A stretch of 17,601 bases of DNA from Wenzhouxiangellaceae bacterium (GTDB lineage: Bacteria > Pseudomonadota > Gammaproteobacteria > Xanthomonadales > Wenzhouxiangellaceae). Below the pieces are notes generated by a model, which was given only the letters and a program-made list of their open reading frames with translations, searched no databases and was not told the origin of the DNA. The stretch's first letter is position 1. Every line of letters begins with the position of its first letter. The position numbers and the translations under genes were made by a program. The stretch covers positions 1 to 17,601 of the forward strand of contig JALQZL010000020.1 of the NCBI GenBank assembly GCA_023258355.1, in the 5' to 3' direction. This document shows, piece by piece, positions 1 through 7,328 of the stretch.

Positions 1-474
1 GAGAAAAATTTACCCTCAGGATCTTCTTTCTTTAAATAGAAAAACCGCAGCGACAAGGGCAACAAGCGATTGCATGGCATATTTGGCCCGTGCAGACAGT
101 CCGTCTGAGCTTTTCTCAATAAGCTTACGATAATCATCAATGAAACCAATGGCGCCAAAGGCAATGGTCACAAACAAGACCGCCCAGATGTAGCGGTTCG
201 ATAGATCTGTCCATAGGACGGTGGCGACAACAATGGCGATTAAGATCAAGGCACCGCCCATGGTTGGCGTGCCCGCTTTGCTCTGATGTGTTGAGGGACC
301 CAGCGCTCGTATGGGTTGCCCATACTGACGCTGTGTCATGTGACGAATAAATAATGGACCAACCAATAACGAGACCAGCATCGCAGTCAAGGCCGCCATA
401 ATTGTTCGAAATGTGATGTAGCCAAACAAAGCCACATCGACAAAAAAGATTTCATTGAAGAGCCATAGAAGCAT
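1..474 (-). CDS. mraY: MraY, phospho-MurNAc-pentapeptide translocase; partial, frame broken near the window edge
   Basis: MraY is the polytopic inner-membrane enzyme that transfers phospho-MurNAc-pentapeptide from UDP to undecaprenyl phosphate, forming lipid I. The visible part is the N-terminal 152 residues. It has hydrophobic segments at about 16-45, 73-90, 95-112 and 132-147, the conserved STHQSKAGTPTMGG stretch (61-74) and the aspartate pair in GFIDDYRKL (110-118), which in this family belongs to the active site. ATG 474-472 shares one base with the murF TGA, and GGAGG lies 10 nt upstream. Family members are about 360 residues long, but this frame ends at TGA 18-16 after ...FLFKERRS. Skipping one base in the purine run at 31-22 continues the protein as EDPEGKFFS to base 1, a plausible periplasmic loop. 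A sequencing indel is more likely than a true truncation, because MraY is essential. Identity is certain; integrity cannot be judged here. Confidence 0.9.
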
Positions 475-1826
475 CAGTAGACACCCTCCAAGACCGCATT
501 CACGACTCTATCCATATGCATTGAACGTGAGCCTTTGACCAGCACTGAAGCTGGCGTTTCAAGTTGCTGTGTCAATGCTTGAATCAATGCTTCTTGTGTC
601 TCGAACCACTGGCCTCCCTCACCAAATGCACGAACAGTGGCGACACTCAGTGGCCCATAGGCCATGACTCGATCGACACCCATGGCTTTTGCTTCGTGGC
701 CAAGCGCCTCATGCATTGTCTCGGCGCCCTCTCCCAGCTCCAGCATGTCTCCCATGACCCACCAGCGGACACTGGGCAAATTGCTCAACACCTCCAACCC
801 TGCCTTTGCTGAGGTTGGGTTGGCGTTGTAGCTATCATCGATAACAACCAAGTCTTCGGTCGGCCGATGCATTTGGAGGCGCTGGGAGACACTTTTAAAA
901 CTCCCCAAAGCCTTTACGCTGATTTCGGGTGAAATACCGACAGCATAAGCAGCTGCCATGCTGGCCAACGCATTCATGACGTTATGCTTTCCTGGGACAG
1001 GCAATGTCAGCTCTACCGAGCCTATAGGCGTACTGACCATGACCGCATCCCCCATCTGATAGGTGGAACTGATCTCCGCCCTAAAATCAGCATCGGCTTC
1101 GCAGGCAAAATGCAGCGCATGACAATGCGCCGCCAAATCACGCCATACCCTAACGTGATCAGAATCGGCATTGATAATGGCCCATCCATCATCTGACAGC
1201 GCACCAAAAAGCTCGCCTTTTGTGCGAACGATGGTGTCAATGGAACCAAAACTCTCAAGGTGTGCTGGGCCAGCATTGGTCAAAACCCCAACTGAAGGTT
1301 TCACCAGATGGCTTAGATAGCGGATATCTCCCTCGCGGGCGGCGCCCATTTCGATGACAGCGAAGCGATGTTCGCTATTCAAGCGAGACAGAGTGATCGG
1401 CACGCCAATTTCATTGTTGTAATTGCCTGATGTGGCTAATGTGGGGCCTTGGCTACTCAAAATGGCGTGTAACATCTCTTTGACAGAAGTCTTGCCATTC
1501 GAACCCGTTATCCCAATCACTGTGACATCCAAACTGGCTCGCCACGCCGAGGCCAGTTGCCCCGCTGCGATCAGCACATCCTCGACGATGACTTGTGGAA
1601 GGTCTGAATCAACGGCATGGCTCACCAAGGCAGCTGCCGCACCTGCCTTTGCCGCCTGATCAAGAAAATCATGCCCATCAGCGTGTTCGCCCTCAAGTGC
1701 TAGAAACATCGCATTGGGTGAAATTAAACGTGTGTCGTGAATCAAGCCAGTCACAGAGACATCAGCGCCAACCGGGGTGGCACCTAAGATTTCAGCCATT
1801 TCGTGTGTGGTCCAGTTCAGCGCCAT
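474..1826 (-). CDS. murF: MurF, UDP-MurNAc-tripeptide--D-alanyl-D-alanine ligase
   Basis: MurF adds the D-Ala-D-Ala dipeptide to UDP-MurNAc-tripeptide in the cytoplasm, using ATP, and makes the substrate of MraY. The protein has the three-domain Mur ligase layout: an N-terminal UDP-binding part (about 1-100), a central ATPase with P-loop GITGSNGKTS (about 105-114) followed by TSGNYNNEIG and VIEMGA, and a C-terminal domain opening with DDSYNANPTS and ending in LVKGSRSMHMD. The length of 450 residues is usual for the family. I take ATG 1826-1824 as the start because AGGAGG lies 7 nt upstream and the ATG shares one base with the murE TGA. An in-frame ATG at 1856 would add ten residues (MDGRSPGGVL) that only translate the Shine-Dalgarno region and the end of murE. 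The stop overlaps the mraY start by one base. Confidence 0.97.
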   Translation of the reverse strand: MALNWTTHEMAEILGATPVGADVSVTGLIHDTRLISPNAMFLALEGEHADGHDFLDQAAKAGAAAALVSHAVDSDLPQVIVEDVLIAAGQLASAWRASLDVTVIGITGSNGKTSVKEMLHAILSSQGPTLATSGNYNNEIGVPITLSRLNSEHRFAVIEMGAAREGDIRYLSHLVKPSVGVLTNAGPAHLESFGSIDTIVRTKGELFGALSDDGWAIINADSDHVRVWRDLAAHCHALHFACEADADFRAEISSTYQMGDAVMVSTPIGSVELTLPVPGKHNVMNALASMAAAYAVGISPEISVKALGSFKSVSQRLQMHRPTEDLVVIDDSYNANPTSAKAGLEVLSNLPSVRWWVMGDMLELGEGAETMHEALGHEAKAMGVDRVMAYGPLSVATVRAFGEGGQWFETQEALIQALTQQLETPASVLVKGSRSMHMDRVVNAVLEGVY

Positions 1827-3325
1827 CAACACGCCTCCTGGTGATCGGCCGTCCACTTGGACAATGCCTGGGCTGCCAACACTCGGTCATTGAGTGGGAG
1901 TCTCAAATCTCCAATAATTTGCTCGGTCTCGTGGCCCTTACCTGCAATCAAAACAAGATCTTCGGTGCCTGCTTGCGCAATAGCATAAGCAATGGCCTCA
2001 GCTCGGTCAGGTAACACGCGGGCGCGCTCTGGGTGACGCATGCCGGTTTGAATCGATCGGATGATCGCCAGAGAAGACTCATGACGCGGATTATCATCTG
2101 TCAACACCACACGATCAGCCAAAGACTCCGCCAAGCGGCCCATGGGCGCACGTTTGGAGATATCTCGATCACCCCCACAACCAAAGATGCACCAAAGTTG
2201 GCCAGAACACATCGGTCGCACCATCTGAAGCGCTCGGCGCAGGGCATCTGGCGTATGGGCGTAATCAACAATCACCGAGGGTCCATTGTCCACACTGGGT
2301 GTGTCAGGCAAAATGCGTTCCATACGACCGGGCACAGGTTTCAAAGAGGCCAAGTGCGTTTCTATGGCTCGGTGCTCATAATGAAGGCTATGCATCACTT
2401 GAGCGCAAACTGCCAGATTATAGGCATTCACTTGGCCCACCAACTGACTTTGGAAATGGAGCGATGAGCCCTCAGCGACTATCACCTCGACATCCAGTCC
2501 GCCATCAGCCTGAGCACTCTCATGAGAGATTACTTTGACCTCGGCATCAGGTTGATTTGACGCTGTATAACCGCAGCTTATGGCTTTGGTTGGCAATTGA
2601 CTCTGCGTGGCTTCCTCATAAAGCGATTCGCCAAAAGCATCGTCAAGATTGAATAATTGATAAGCGCTTGGATAGTTAGTAAATAGAAGACGCTTGGCTT
2701 CACCGTAGGCCACGCGGTCTCCGTGATAATCCAGATGGTCATGCCCTAGGTTAGTGAAGACCGTGGTGTGAAAAGACAATCCTTTCAACCGACCCTGCAC
2801 CAGTGCATGAGAAGAGGCCTCAATCACCACATGCCGAATGCCTTGTGCTTTGAATCCTGCCAGCTGGCGGTAAATACAAAAAATACTCGGGGTGGTGAGG
2901 TCTGAAGGATGTTGCTCACCGGGACGGCCGACACCCAAGGTTCCTATCATGGCCCCATCCAATGCCTGCGCCAATAGCCAAGCAATCGATGACTTCCCGT
3001 TGGTACCAGTGACCGCATGCAAGGTCAAAGCTTGGGTGGGGTCTTGAAAAAAAGCATTCAACCAATCGACCACGTGCTCATTGAGAGATTCATCTTTAAT
3101 CACGGGCACATCAAGGTCAGCCAACTTGGATTGCTCATGAGAACTCCCCAAGCCGTCATGAATAACAGCCATGGCACCTCGGTCAATTGCCTCAGCCAAA
3201 CCAGCTAAGCCATGCTGCTTGTGTCCTGCGCGTGCGACAAACACAGCACCCGGTATCACCCGTCGGCTGTCATCACACAGATCGGTCGCTTGAGTCAGAA
3301 TATCTTGGATGGCAGGATCGATCAT
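1826..3325 (-). CDS. murE: MurE, UDP-MurNAc-L-Ala-D-Glu--meso-diaminopimelate ligase
   Basis: MurE adds the third residue of the stem peptide in the cytoplasm. The 499-residue protein has the Mur ligase layout: an N-terminal domain (1-100), the ATP-binding P-loop VTGTNGKSS (105-113), SDLTTPS (141-147) and IEASSHAL (168-175) in the substrate region, the lysine expected to be carbamylated in GEAKRLLF (K211), DYAHTPDALR (354-363) and a C-terminal domain with GCGGDRD (382-388). TDDNPR (409-414) contains the DNPR signature that in characterised MurE enzymes selects meso-diaminopimelate over lysine, which indicates a Gram-negative type of peptidoglycan. ATG 3325-3323 shares a base with the TAA of ftsI and follows GGGAGGAG with good spacing. 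Translation is probably coupled to ftsI upstream and murF downstream. Confidence 0.97.
   Translation of the reverse strand: MIDPAIQDILTQATDLCDDSRRVIPGAVFVARAGHKQHGLAGLAEAIDRGAMAVIHDGLGSSHEQSKLADLDVPVIKDESLNEHVVDWLNAFFQDPTQALTLHAVTGTNGKSSIAWLLAQALDGAMIGTLGVGRPGEQHPSDLTTPSIFCIYRQLAGFKAQGIRHVVIEASSHALVQGRLKGLSFHTTVFTNLGHDHLDYHGDRVAYGEAKRLLFTNYPSAYQLFNLDDAFGESLYEEATQSQLPTKAISCGYTASNQPDAEVKVISHESAQADGGLDVEVIVAEGSSLHFQSQLVGQVNAYNLAVCAQVMHSLHYEHRAIETHLASLKPVPGRMERILPDTPSVDNGPSVIVDYAHTPDALRRALQMVRPMCSGQLWCIFGCGGDRDISKRAPMGRLAESLADRVVLTDDNPRHESSLAIIRSIQTGMRHPERARVLPDRAEAIAYAIAQAGTEDLVLIAGKGHETEQIIGDLRLPLNDRVLAAQALSKWTADHQEAC
1834..1839 (-). promoter_or_regulatory. Ribosome binding site deciding the murF start
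   Basis: A perfect AGGAGG sits 7 nt before ATG 1826-1824, inside the last codons of murE. It favours this start over the upstream in-frame ATG at 1856, which lies before the Shine-Dalgarno sequence. Confidence 0.85.
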
Positions 3326-5061
3326 TACTCTCCTCCCGCCTGAACCATGAGACTTTGAACATCATCAGGTGGCACATTGTTAAGTCGCAAAGCAGCGGAC
3401 ATCACTTTGCTAAAGACTGGTGCTGCGACCTGACCACCGTAATAGTCATCACCGGCTGGATCATTAATCACAACCACCGCAGCCAATTGCGGATGGGATG
3501 CTGGGGCATATCCAACGAAGCTGGACACATAACGATTGGCGTAACCACCGGAAACTGACTTGCGAGAGGTGCCTGTTTTTCCAGCAACACGGTAACCAGG
3601 AATGCGGGCACGACGTCCCGTGCCGATCGGTGATTCAACCACCGCTTCCATCATGTTGCCCAAGGCGTGCGCAATATTGGGTGCCAACACCGACTGTGGT
3701 GGATATTGCGTGTCATCCATGATCAGTAGCGGTTGGCGAAGCCGGCCTGAGTCAGCGATGGCACTGACTGCACGCACCAATTGCAGTGGTGTGACGGACA
3801 AGCCATAGCCATAAGCCAGTGTCGCCTGTTCTAAGGTCCGCCAGCGTGCATAATCTCGCAACACCCCTGCAGACTCTCCAGGAAAACCAGTCCCTGTCAC
3901 CTGACCAAAACCAAAGCGTTGGTAAACACCCCACAGTTGTTCGGGTGGCATATCCAAAATTAATTGAACCATGCCCACGTTTGAAGAGTGAACCAACATG
4001 TCAGTAATGGTGAGCTCACCAAAATCACGAACGTCTCTAATGGTATGCCCAGAAACCTCCAGGTGGCCTGGGGAGGTGTCGATCAGCATATCGGGGGTAA
4101 CTTGACCCAACTCCAATGCCGCAGCCAGAGCGAACGGCTTGATCACAGAACCAGGCTCGAACATGTCGGTCATGGCTCGATTTCGCAACCCCTCACCGAC
4201 ACTACGATCATCAGCATTTGGGTTGTAGGAAGGATAGTTCACCATGGAGAGCACTTCGCCAGTGGTCACATCCATGACAACAATGGATCCTGACTGAGCT
4301 TGGTATTGATAAATGGCATTCCGTAGCTCTCGGTAAGCTTGGTACTGCAAACGACGGTCAATGGTCAACCGAAGATCTCGACCGGACTCCATCTCCTGCA
4401 GCAACTCCACTTCCTCAACCACGCGCCCTTGAAGATCTTTGATCACTTGCTTTCGACCTGGCTCTCCATCCAGCCAGTTGTCGAAAGCCATCTCAAGCCC
4501 CTCTTGCCCTCGGTCATCGATATTGGTGTAACCCACCAACTGAGCACCGGCCTCAATGGTGGGGTAATAGCGCCGATATTCACGCCGAAACCCAACACCT
4601 GGCATCTCAATAGCGCGGACTTGCTCTGCAACATCTGGAGTGACTCTGCGGCGTAACCACACAAACTCTGCGTGTGTTCTCTGCGTTAAGCGTCGCTCAA
4701 GATCCTCAGCAGACACATTCAGTGCGAGAGCCAACGCTGGGATAAGTTCAGGTGCCTCCAGGGCCTTAGATGGGTTAGCCCAGACAGACTCAACAGGAGT
4801 TGAGACCGCCAAAGGCTCACCGTGGCGGTCGAGAATACTGCCACGCATGGTTGGAATATCCACAGCGCGCAGGTGTCGAGCCTCGCCTTGGTCCTGCAGG
4901 AACTCAGATGTACCAATTTGGAGGTAAACTGCCCGTGCCAGCAAACCACAGGCGACCAACGCCACCAGCACCATAGCAAAACGCACACGCCCCACGATGT
5001 TGGAGGTTGGCGACTCCGCTTTTTCTACCTTTTTGGGCCGACGCTTGGCACGCGAAAACAT
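3325..5061 (-). CDS. ftsI: FtsI (PBP3), septal peptidoglycan D,D-transpeptidase
   Basis: FtsI is the class B penicillin-binding protein that cross-links septal peptidoglycan as part of the divisome with FtsW and FtsQLB. The 578 residues show a short basic cytoplasmic tail (1-25), a single membrane anchor (about 27-47), a pedestal domain with IPTMRGSILDRHGEPLA (69-85), and a transpeptidase domain. The three active-site motifs of the penicilloyl-serine transferase fold are intact: SVIK (305-308, nucleophile S305 in FEPGSVIKP), SSN (359-361) and KTG (495-497, in VAGKTGTS). The length is close to the E. coli enzyme (588). The start shares one base with the TAA of ftsL and follows GGGAGG. The stop overlaps the murE start in the same way. 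The presence of ftsL directly upstream supports FtsI over another class B protein. Confidence 0.97.
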   Translation of the reverse strand: MFSRAKRRPKKVEKAESPTSNIVGRVRFAMVLVALVACGLLARAVYLQIGTSEFLQDQGEARHLRAVDIPTMRGSILDRHGEPLAVSTPVESVWANPSKALEAPELIPALALALNVSAEDLERRLTQRTHAEFVWLRRRVTPDVAEQVRAIEMPGVGFRREYRRYYPTIEAGAQLVGYTNIDDRGQEGLEMAFDNWLDGEPGRKQVIKDLQGRVVEEVELLQEMESGRDLRLTIDRRLQYQAYRELRNAIYQYQAQSGSIVVMDVTTGEVLSMVNYPSYNPNADDRSVGEGLRNRAMTDMFEPGSVIKPFALAAALELGQVTPDMLIDTSPGHLEVSGHTIRDVRDFGELTITDMLVHSSNVGMVQLILDMPPEQLWGVYQRFGFGQVTGTGFPGESAGVLRDYARWRTLEQATLAYGYGLSVTPLQLVRAVSAIADSGRLRQPLLIMDDTQYPPQSVLAPNIAHALGNMMEAVVESPIGTGRRARIPGYRVAGKTGTSRKSVSGGYANRYVSSFVGYAPASHPQLAAVVVINDPAGDDYYGGQVAAPVFSKVMSAALRLNNVPPDDVQSLMVQAGGE

Positions 5062-5351
5062 TACTGGCCTCCCGCCGCTTGATCAATCAAGCGCTGCTCG
5101 ACAACCACCTGTGTGTTTTCGGGAGCTTTCATATTCAGCTGATTCTTTGCAGTACGTTCTACTCGACCGAGCTCTGCGAGTGAAGCGAGTTCCAACTGCA
5201 GGCGTGACCATTCAGTCAAAGCCTCATCACGCGCCTCATTGGCCACTTGAAGCTGTGTAAAAGCTTGCCTTGCATCATGCTGCAAGACCGCCACCGCCAT
5301 CGCCGATGCCACGACTGCAATGACTAGCAACACCGGCGCCCACCACCGCAT
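5061..5351 (-). CDS. ftsL: FtsL, cell division protein
   Basis: FtsL is a small bitopic inner-membrane protein that forms the FtsQLB complex and activates FtsWI. The 96-residue protein has one transmembrane segment right at the N-terminus (about 4-23, very short cytoplasmic tail), followed by a periplasmic helix rich in Leu, Ala and Glu (about 27-70) with coiled-coil character, and a tail with NQLNMKAPENTQVV. Sequence conservation in FtsL is low, so the call rests on size, topology and position between rsmH and ftsI. The start ATG 5351-5349 shares a base with the TAA of rsmH and is preceded by GGGAAGG. The cytoplasmic tail is much shorter than in E. coli FtsL (121 residues). Confidence 0.9.
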   Translation of the reverse strand: MRWWAPVLLVIAVVASAMAVAVLQHDARQAFTQLQVANEARDEALTEWSRLQLELASLAELGRVERTAKNQLNMKAPENTQVVVEQRLIDQAAGGQ

Positions 5352-6301
5352 TAGGCGGCCTTCCCATAGAGACGCTCTGCGACTCGCAAGCGGGCACTTC
5401 TGGCGCGCGGGTTTTCTCGGCAGGCTTGCTCATCTGCAGTCACAGGCTTCCCAATCAATTTAAGCTTTGGCTTAAATGGCTTCGGGAGAGGTTCACGGCG
5501 ACTGGCGGCTGGCGGTTTGGCCTGCCGATTCCAAGCTTGCTTGACCAAACGGTCTTCAAGCGAATGAAAACTGATCACCGCCATGCGCCCCCCAGGGGCC
5601 AAAATATCTGTCAGTTGGTCTAGAACGGCACTAAGCACATCCAGCTCACGATTAATAAAAATCCGAATGGCTTGAAATGTTCTTGTGGCTGGGTGGTGGC
5701 CCGGGCGCCCTCTGACCACACCAGCGATCACCGAGGCCAGCTGATGGGTATCTTCCAGTGGTTTTTCTGCTCGCGCCTTCACAATCGCCTGAGCAATCCT
5801 CTTGGCATGACGCTCCTCGCCGTAATCTTTTATGACCGCCGCCAGGGTTGCCTGGTCAACGTCATTGAGCCACTCGCCCGCACTGATTCCAGTGGTGGTG
5901 TCCATTCTCATGTCTAAAGGACCTTTCGACATAAAGCTAAAGCCACGCGCTGGTTGATCCAATTGCGGCGAGGAGACACCCAAGTCCAACAAGATTCCAT
6001 CAACCCGGCCAAACCACCCCATTTCACGGGTAATAAAGACCAAATCAGAAAAATTAGCGTGTTTAATCGTGACGCGCGGATCGTCACCAAAATGCACATT
6101 GGCATGCGCGATGGCTTCTGGGTCCTGGTCCACCACCAGTAGCTTGCCATCTGGGCCTAAGCTGTTCAGTAGCGCCCGAGCATGCCCTCCTCGACCATAC
6201 GTGCCATCGATGAGGTGATCAGATGCTGAAATGGCCAGGGCGGAAATCGCCTCGTCCAAGAGCACAGGCACATGGTCAATTCCATTCGCCATTGTGGTCA
6301 T
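5351..6301 (-). CDS. rsmH: RsmH (MraW), 16S rRNA cytosine-1402 N4-methyltransferase
   Basis: RsmH uses S-adenosylmethionine to methylate N4 of C1402 in 16S rRNA, in the ribosomal P-site. The 316 residues contain the SAM-binding motif IDGTYGRGGH (31-40), the acidic LLVVDQDPEAI (54-64), the family signature ILLDLGVSSPQLD (103-115) and RGFSFM (119-124), the inserted helical domain with PATRTFQAIRIFIN, the late motif ISFHSLEDRLVK, and the terminal ENPRARSARLRVAER. ATG 6301 lies 8 nt after the mraZ stop with only a weak ribosome site (TAGG about 7 nt upstream). ATG 6292 (residue 4) is an alternative that would remove three residues. The low-spaced weak site suggests translation depends on mraZ read-through. 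Confidence 0.97.
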   Translation of the reverse strand: MTTMANGIDHVPVLLDEAISALAISASDHLIDGTYGRGGHARALLNSLGPDGKLLVVDQDPEAIAHANVHFGDDPRVTIKHANFSDLVFITREMGWFGRVDGILLDLGVSSPQLDQPARGFSFMSKGPLDMRMDTTTGISAGEWLNDVDQATLAAVIKDYGEERHAKRIAQAIVKARAEKPLEDTHQLASVIAGVVRGRPGHHPATRTFQAIRIFINRELDVLSAVLDQLTDILAPGGRMAVISFHSLEDRLVKQAWNRQAKPPAASRREPLPKPFKPKLKLIGKPVTADEQACRENPRARSARLRVAERLYGKAA

Positions 6302-6309
6302 CTCGAAAC

Positions 6310-6762
6310 CTACAACACCAATTGCGACATCTCTGGAGAGCTTTGTGTCTGCATCTGACGCTCCTCCTCGACTCGACGCTGACTTAAAACATTCTCATTC
6401 CAAATTTCAAACCGTTGACCCATGCCCATGAGCACAACCCGCTTTTCGAGTCCAGCCACCTGACGTTGGGTCTGTGGCAACAACAGGCGGCCACTGGCAT
6501 CGGCTTCCAGCTGGGTGGCCGAGCCTACCAACCGCCGCTGCAGGCTTCGATGGCTTGGGTTAAAGGTGGATAGCGCCATCACTTGCTCTCGCACACGAGA
6601 CCACTCTGATTCTGGGTACAACCACAAGCAACCGCTGTCAAAAGCAGAATAGGTGAGCACCAAACGGCCTTGGCATGCTGACGCCAAATCTTCACGGTAA
6701 CGCGTCGGCATCGCAATTCGGCCTTTGGCGTCTAATGTGATCGCTGTCTCACCAAAAAACAC
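6310..6762 (-). CDS. mraZ: MraZ, transcriptional regulator of the dcw cluster
   Basis: MraZ is a DNA-binding protein of the AbrB/SpoVT fold that forms rings. In E. coli it represses its own operon by binding direct repeats upstream of itself. The 150-residue protein has the two tandem half-domains, each with the DxxxR core: DAKGR (11-15) in ITLDAKGRIAMPTRYRE and DASGR (88-92) in EADASGRLLLP. The C-terminal tail (about 128-150) is polar and poorly conserved. The start codon is GTG (6762-6760). It is fixed by alignment to the family N-terminus (MFxGxxxxxLDxKGR) and by AAAGGT about 8 nt upstream. The gene heads the cell-wall operon and probably controls it through the GTGG decamers at 6833-6800. 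Confidence 0.96.
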   Translation of the reverse strand: MFFGETAITLDAKGRIAMPTRYREDLASACQGRLVLTYSAFDSGCLWLYPESEWSRVREQVMALSTFNPSHRSLQRRLVGSATQLEADASGRLLLPQTQRQVAGLEKRVVLMGMGQRFEIWNENVLSQRRVEEERQMQTQSSPEMSQLVL

Positions 6763-6799
6763 TGTTCTCTACCTTTCTCCACAGATCAGTTCAAATAAG

Positions 6800-6833
6800 C
6801 CACTGAATCCCACAAAAAACCACTTAGCACCAC
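6800..6833 (-). promoter_or_regulatory. MraZ operator: four GTGG decamer repeats
   Basis: On the minus strand GTGG begins at 6833, 6823, 6813 and 6803, an exact 10-base period (GTGGTGCTAA, GTGGTTTTTT, GTGGGATTCA, GTGGCTTATT). A fifth GTGG starts at 6782, 21 bases after the fourth. E. coli MraZ is known to bind TGGGN-type direct repeats separated by five bases upstream of mraZ, the same 10-base register. The array lies just downstream of the likely -10 element, where binding would block transcription start. Confidence 0.75.
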
Positions 6834-6860
6834 ATTAAATCCGCAACAGGGGGTTGTCAA
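6832..6860 (-). promoter_or_regulatory. Sigma-70-type promoter of the dcw operon
   Basis: A perfect -35 element TTGACA lies at 6860-6855 on the minus strand. Downstream are TTTAAT (6839-6834, 5 of 6 consensus positions but a 15-nt spacer) and the overlapping TAATGT (6837-6832, 17-nt spacer but a poorer match). Either places the transcription start inside the GTGG array, about 65 nt before the mraZ GTG. The start point is inferred. Confidence 0.6.
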
Positions 6861-7023
6861 GCAAAAAAGTCAATAAAATTGGGGGTCTACGTGCGATCTG
6901 GCAGCGCAAAAAGGGCGAAATTCGAAAAAATTGGAGAAAAAAAATCTAAGCTTTTCAATGGCTCACAAAAGGGTCCTCAGTGGCCAAATTAAGCAAAATT
7001 GAGGGCAAAGCCAGAAAAGCGCC

Positions 7024-7057
7024 CATGACCAGTCATGTGCGATTTATTCAGGTCATG
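7024..7057. repeat. Palindrome CATGAC-CA-GTCATG plus a second GTCATG
   Basis: A perfect 6-2-6 inverted repeat, CATGAC (7024-7029), CA, GTCATG (7032-7037), is followed by another GTCATG at 7052-7057, exactly 20 bases after the previous one. A further CATGAC lies at 7132-7137. The arrangement suits a dimeric or tandem DNA-binding protein but no regulator is proven. It lies about 165 bases upstream of the mraZ -35 element. Confidence 0.5.
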
Positions 7058-7066
7058 AGGCAGTGA

Positions 7067-7134
7067 AGAAAAATGTGCCGAGCTGGCGGGCTGTTGTGGG
7101 AGTGTACGGTATCAGTCAGACCAGCCCGGCACAT
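7067..7134 (-). terminator. Long stem-loop with U-run, probable terminator of the TPR/AraC transcript
   Basis: ATGTGCCG-a-GCTGG (7073-7086) pairs with CCAGC-c-CGGCACAT (7121-7134) around a 34-nt loop. Read as minus-strand RNA, the single odd position becomes a G-U wobble, giving a continuous 14-bp stem directly followed by ATTTTTCTTC. Read as plus-strand RNA it is an A-C mismatch and no U-run follows. Both points favour function on the minus strand. The large loop is unusual for an intrinsic terminator. It lies about 195 nt after the TPR/AraC stop, so it could also end a separate small RNA. Confidence 0.55.
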
Positions 7135-7328
7135 GACATTGGCAATGGAAGGAAAGACAATCAGTCAATCGCACCACCACCAAGAGGCTAGTGTGCAACA
7201 GCAATACGCCGAAGGTGTCTCAACAGACCAAAGGTTCGTCTCAGAATCACAAATAGTGACGCAGACGAGCCTGATCATCAGCGCGGAGCGTATTTTTTGC
7301 CGAGAGGGGTCGGGCGTCAGTCAATGGC

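Larger units (their letters stand above)
6763..7328. other. Non-coding stretch between the TPR/AraC gene and mraZ
   Basis: There is no convincing gene in these 566 bases. In minus-strand order: 7328-7135 is the trailer of the TPR/AraC gene, where I see nothing recognisable; 7134-7067 is a long hairpin with a U-run; 7057-7024 holds a palindrome and repeated GTCATG; 6944-6908 has A-tracts; and 6860-6779 carries the mraZ promoter and operator. I looked for RNase P RNA, which sits near mraZ in Pseudomonas, but found none of its conserved core motifs. Confidence 0.6.

Noticed and set aside
1826..1856. murF starting at ATG 1856
   Set aside because: The extra ten residues translate the AGGAGG ribosome site and the end of murE. 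ATG 1826 has ideal spacing and the same one-base overlap as its neighbours.
564..5260. Numerous plus-strand ORFs of 60-145 codons across the dcw genes
   Set aside because: They are antisense to well-identified genes, lack ribosome sites and show no domain features, so they are frame shadows.
7165..7278. Minus-strand 37-codon ORF (MIRLVCVTICDS..., cysteine and tryptophan rich) in the trailer of the TPR/AraC gene
   Set aside because: There is no Shine-Dalgarno sequence and the composition is odd. A random ORF of this size is expected, so conservation would be needed to take it seriously.
6763..7328. RNase P RNA gene upstream of mraZ, as in Pseudomonas
   Set aside because: I looked on both strands for the conserved core around GAGGAAAGTCC and found nothing similar.
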